This document shows positions 61,790-64,000 of a DNA stretch of 64,000 nucleotides, piece after piece. The notes below the pieces were generated by a model. It saw only the letters and a program-made list of their open reading frames with translations, did not search any database and was not told the origin of the DNA. Each line of letters starts with the position of its first letter. Within the stretch, counting starts at the first letter, position 1. Made by a program: the position numbers and the translations under genes. Source of the stretch: an uncultured Bacteroides sp. (lineage in GTDB: Bacteria; Bacteroidota; Bacteroidia; Bacteroidales; Bacteroidaceae); assembly GCA_900544075.1 (NCBI GenBank), contig UQTJ01000004.1:62001-126000 (forward strand), in the 5' to 3' direction.

Positions 61790-62387
61790 ATATCTCCATT
61801 ACTTGCATCTCTTGTTTTGTAACTCCAAATTTTTTCCCATAGCGTGTCCAATATATATTTGCAGCCATTTTGAACCACCATTTATTAAGAGGCATTGTAG
61901 CCTTGATTTCCCTGTACTTTTGTTTGTACACAGATTCTGAAAGTCTTTTTATGGCTTTCTTTGCAATGAAGCGGAAAGGTGTATCGAGTATTGCCTCGCC
62001 GCTACCAAGCATTAGTATTGAACCTACATGATAGTTGTTTTTTCGGCAGAAGTATTTCAATATTCTTATTGCTACATAGTTTTGTTCGTACTCTAAGAAG
62101 CCGCAGTTAATGAGTATTGAGATTGTAGGCTTGTGGAGTGGGGAATTTTCCTCTAAATGTTTTAGAAAATTCAGTAATCCAACGGGGAGTGAATCGGCGT
62201 AAAGGGGAAATACAAGTAATATGTCTGTGTAATTACTCATTTGTGGAATCAACTCCGTGTGATTTGAACTGCTTATGTTGAAGTAATCACATGGTTGCTG
62301 GCTATATCTCATGAATATTTCTGAGTACTTCTTAGAGTTTGATTTAGGGGCACGTGGGCTTCCGTTGATAATCATAGTCCTTCTCAT
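61788..62387 (-). CDS. Flavodoxin-fold NAD(P)H oxidoreductase
   Basis: A 199-residue protein with an N-terminal flavin phosphate loop (MIINGSPRAPKSNSKKYSEIF) and VFPLYADSLPVGLLNFLKHLE, typical of the NADPH-dependent FMN reductase/flavodoxin-like superfamily. The substrate is unknown. Its ATG overlaps the stop of the upstream flavodoxin-like gene (ATGA at 62384-62387), so the pair is co-translated. Confidence 0.75.
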   Translation of the reverse strand: MRRTMIINGSPRAPKSNSKKYSEIFMRYSQQPCDYFNISSSNHTELIPQMSNYTDILLVFPLYADSLPVGLLNFLKHLEENSPLHKPTISILINCGFLEYEQNYVAIRILKYFCRKNNYHVGSILMLGSGEAILDTPFRFIAKKAIKRLSESVYKQKYREIKATMPLNKWWFKMAANIYWTRYGKKFGVTKQEMQVMEI

Positions 62388-62887
62388 ATACCCAATATTT
62401 TTTGAACTGTTTTTTCTATTTCTGTTTCGCTCACGAATATTATTTTGTAACTCTTGAAATTCATATTAAGGGCGTTTCTGCTGACAAGGGTACGGAATAT
62501 TTCCTGTTCTTCAGGGTCTGTACTTCCGTAGGCAATGATTGTAGCATCTTTGGGAAGGACGTTTCGCTGTACGTGGTGTGTTTCACTGTTGTGAATGCGG
62601 ATAAAGGCTTGCTGGATAGGGATGGCACGTTCTATCATGGTTTTCATAATAGTGTCGTAGCTGCCGTATTTTATTTTGCTGATGTAGACTACAGAGTCGC
62701 TTTTTGCAATATATGGATATATTTTTGATGCATCGTCGCGGATAAAGCATTTGCCTGGAGTTTTTGTCCAACAACCGAAGCATCCTACACAGTTGGCTAT
62801 TTTCATGGATGCGAGGTTTATGTATTTTAGATCCTCGCTTTCTGAAATTTGTGTATCGATATGTCTGTCGCTCATTATCAGTTTCAT
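62384..62887 (-). CDS. Flavodoxin-family FMN reductase-like protein
   Basis: A 167-residue protein with the family segment NCVGCFGCWTKTPGKCFIRDDASKIYPYIAKSD, whose Cys residues and CFIRDD are typical of iron-sulfur-flavoprotein-like reductases. The usual GSPR loop at the N-terminus is replaced by KLIMSDRHIDTQI, so FMN binding may be changed or the N-terminus shortened. Overlaps the next gene by four bases. It may act as a pair with that gene. Confidence 0.68.
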   Translation of the reverse strand: MKLIMSDRHIDTQISESEDLKYINLASMKIANCVGCFGCWTKTPGKCFIRDDASKIYPYIAKSDSVVYISKIKYGSYDTIMKTMIERAIPIQQAFIRIHNSETHHVQRNVLPKDATIIAYGSTDPEEQEIFRTLVSRNALNMNFKSYKIIFVSETEIEKTVQKILGI

Positions 62888-62965
62888 ACTACTTAACTGT
62901 TTTTCTTTTTATTCTGAATGTAAAACAATTATTTATGTGATAATGTTTCGCGGACTTTATTGATT

Positions 62966-64000
62966 TTATATTCCCTTTATCTTATTTGCATAAGAACTGA
63001 GTCTGTTTTTATATTCTTCGACGCTTTGTTGGGGTACTAATATTTCATTTATATTCTTTACAAAGGGCAAAACATTTGGGATGGTAGTCTCATGTATATT
63101 GTGCATTTCAGGAATGTCTGAAGAATTGAAAATTATAGTCTGAACGTCGTGATTTGTTCTTAAACCTTGATCTCCTATTGATTTTAAACTTTTGGGGAGG
63201 GAGATTTTTTGAAGTTTCTCACAACCGATGAATGTGTATCCTTCGAGTGTGGTGATATTATCTGGTAATGTTACTTCGGTGAGTGATGTACATTCGTAGA
63301 AAGCTCCAGAAGAAATAACACCTTCGTTTTTTCCTGTATCTGAAACTTTATTGACATTTTTTAGATTTATGCAATTACCAAAAGCCATATGGTCTATTAA
63401 GAGGTAATTGTTGTGAAGTGTAATGTCTGTCAGTCCTGATTGGTAGAATGCTTTGTTTCCTATTATAACTGTTGATTTACCTATTTGTATGTTATGTAGA
63501 TTGTTTGTTCCACAAAAAACTTCGTTTGATATCTCTTTTAGGTTTGAAGGTAATGATATTTCTTTCAAGCCACTGTCGAAAAAGAGTCCTTCTGATAATA
63601 TTTCTACAGCAGTTTTAGACAAATTCGCTTTTTCTAATTGAGTACAGTCTTGAAATGCTGCTTTTCCAATATGCTTGAGTGAAGATGGAAAATTTATGTT
63701 TTTTATCTGGCTGTTTAGGAAACATGCGTCACCTATCGTTTCTATTCCTTCATTGAGGGTAATCTCTGTGATGTTACTTCCTTCGAATACATTGTTAGCT
63801 ATTTCTTTTATATTTGATGGTAATGCAATTTTAGAGATGTTTTTGTCTGTAATACCTTTAAGTATATTATTTTCAACTACAAGGAGAGAATTGTTTTCTG
63901 CCGTGTTTTCAATGTTTGTGTTCTTGTCTTTTTCGTTTTATATATCGTCTTTCTTACACGATATAAAATTTAATGTACTGCTTAATAAAAGTAATGATAA
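62966..64000 (-). pseudogene. BspA-type leucine-rich-repeat lipoprotein with in-frame stop (right edge)
   Basis: Reading leftward from the window edge, one frame gives a lipoprotein signal (LSLLLLSSTLNFISC, then KKDDI), a TAA at 63938-63940, and then in the same frame about 324 residues of BspA-type repeats (LPSNIKEIANNVFEGSNIT, LPSSLKHIGKAAFQDCTQLE, LPDNITTLEGYTFIGCEKLQ) up to 62966. No ATG follows the stop for a long way, so the repeats cannot be exported in a normal manner. I call it a broken gene; a sequencing error is the other option. BspA repeats are surface adhesion or binding modules in this phylum. The 5' end lies outside the window. Confidence 0.75.

Overview
This 64 kb window is chromosomal DNA of a Bacteroidales bacterium, most likely a gut Bacteroides or Phocaeicola. 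The evidence is SusC/SusD-type outer-membrane genes, several DUF-family lipoproteins typical of that group (DUF4421, DUF4374, DUF4984, DUF4458, BACON), Bacteroidetes-type promoters (TTTG or TTG, about 19 bases, TAnnTTTG), strict-anaerobe enzymes (class III ribonucleotide reductase, 2-oxoacid:ferredoxin oxidoreductase, Nfn-type transhydrogenase) and a moderately low GC content. No rRNA, tRNA, insertion sequence, phage or CRISPR array was seen.

Layout. 1-9.2 kb (mostly minus strand): dnaG (cut by the left edge), mdh, a long intergenic region holding a candidate non-coding RNA built of AAGGTATTAG-like repeats, nrdDG behind a cobalamin riboswitch, a CCA-adding enzyme, and an AraC regulator. 9.3-14 kb (plus): the L-rhamnose operon rhaB-rhaA-rhaT-rhaD divergent from that regulator. 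14-19.3 kb (minus): DUF4421 protein, Gfo/Idh/MocA oxidoreductase, membrane-tethered solute-binding protein, large putative porin. 19.5-22.7 kb (minus): TPR protein, ferredoxin and three-subunit 2-oxoacid:ferredoxin oxidoreductase with a 56-residue membrane microprotein between the alpha and beta genes. 23-25.3 kb (plus): single-chain Nfn-like transhydrogenase. 25.4-35.4 kb: housekeeping (DUF349, MgtE, RsmA, a flippase-like membrane protein, PepD, TsaE, a metal ABC permease, AroA). 35.6-40.6 kb (minus): a xenosiderophore-type iron locus resembling xusABC. 40.8-45.3 kb: CNNM/CBS transporter, then HicAB, HigBA and an AAA-ATPase/PD-(D/E)XK gene. 46.8-61.7 kb (plus): a long SusCD-type operon with four to five surface lipoproteins (two with leucine-rich repeats), a subtilisin-like lipoprotein protease, a DUF1573 protein and a lipocalin-like lipoprotein. 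61.8-64 kb (minus): two flavodoxin-fold proteins and a BspA-type leucine-rich-repeat lipoprotein carrying an in-frame stop.

How the parts fit. The rhamnose genes form a complete catabolic unit with its regulator. The 2-oxoacid oxidoreductase and the Nfn-like enzyme both handle low-potential electrons through ferredoxin and NAD(P)H. The xus-like genes form an outer-membrane receptor, surface lipoprotein and inner-membrane PepSY reductase chain. The 46.8-61.7 kb operon is best read as a surface machine that binds and cuts protein and imports the peptides through SusCD.

The most unusual signals are the repeat-rich non-coding RNA at about 2.8-3.1 kb whose 10-base repeat and promoter recur in front of the xusA-like gene, the protease-linked SusCD operon, and a sharp GC-rich block inside one of its leucine-rich-repeat genes.
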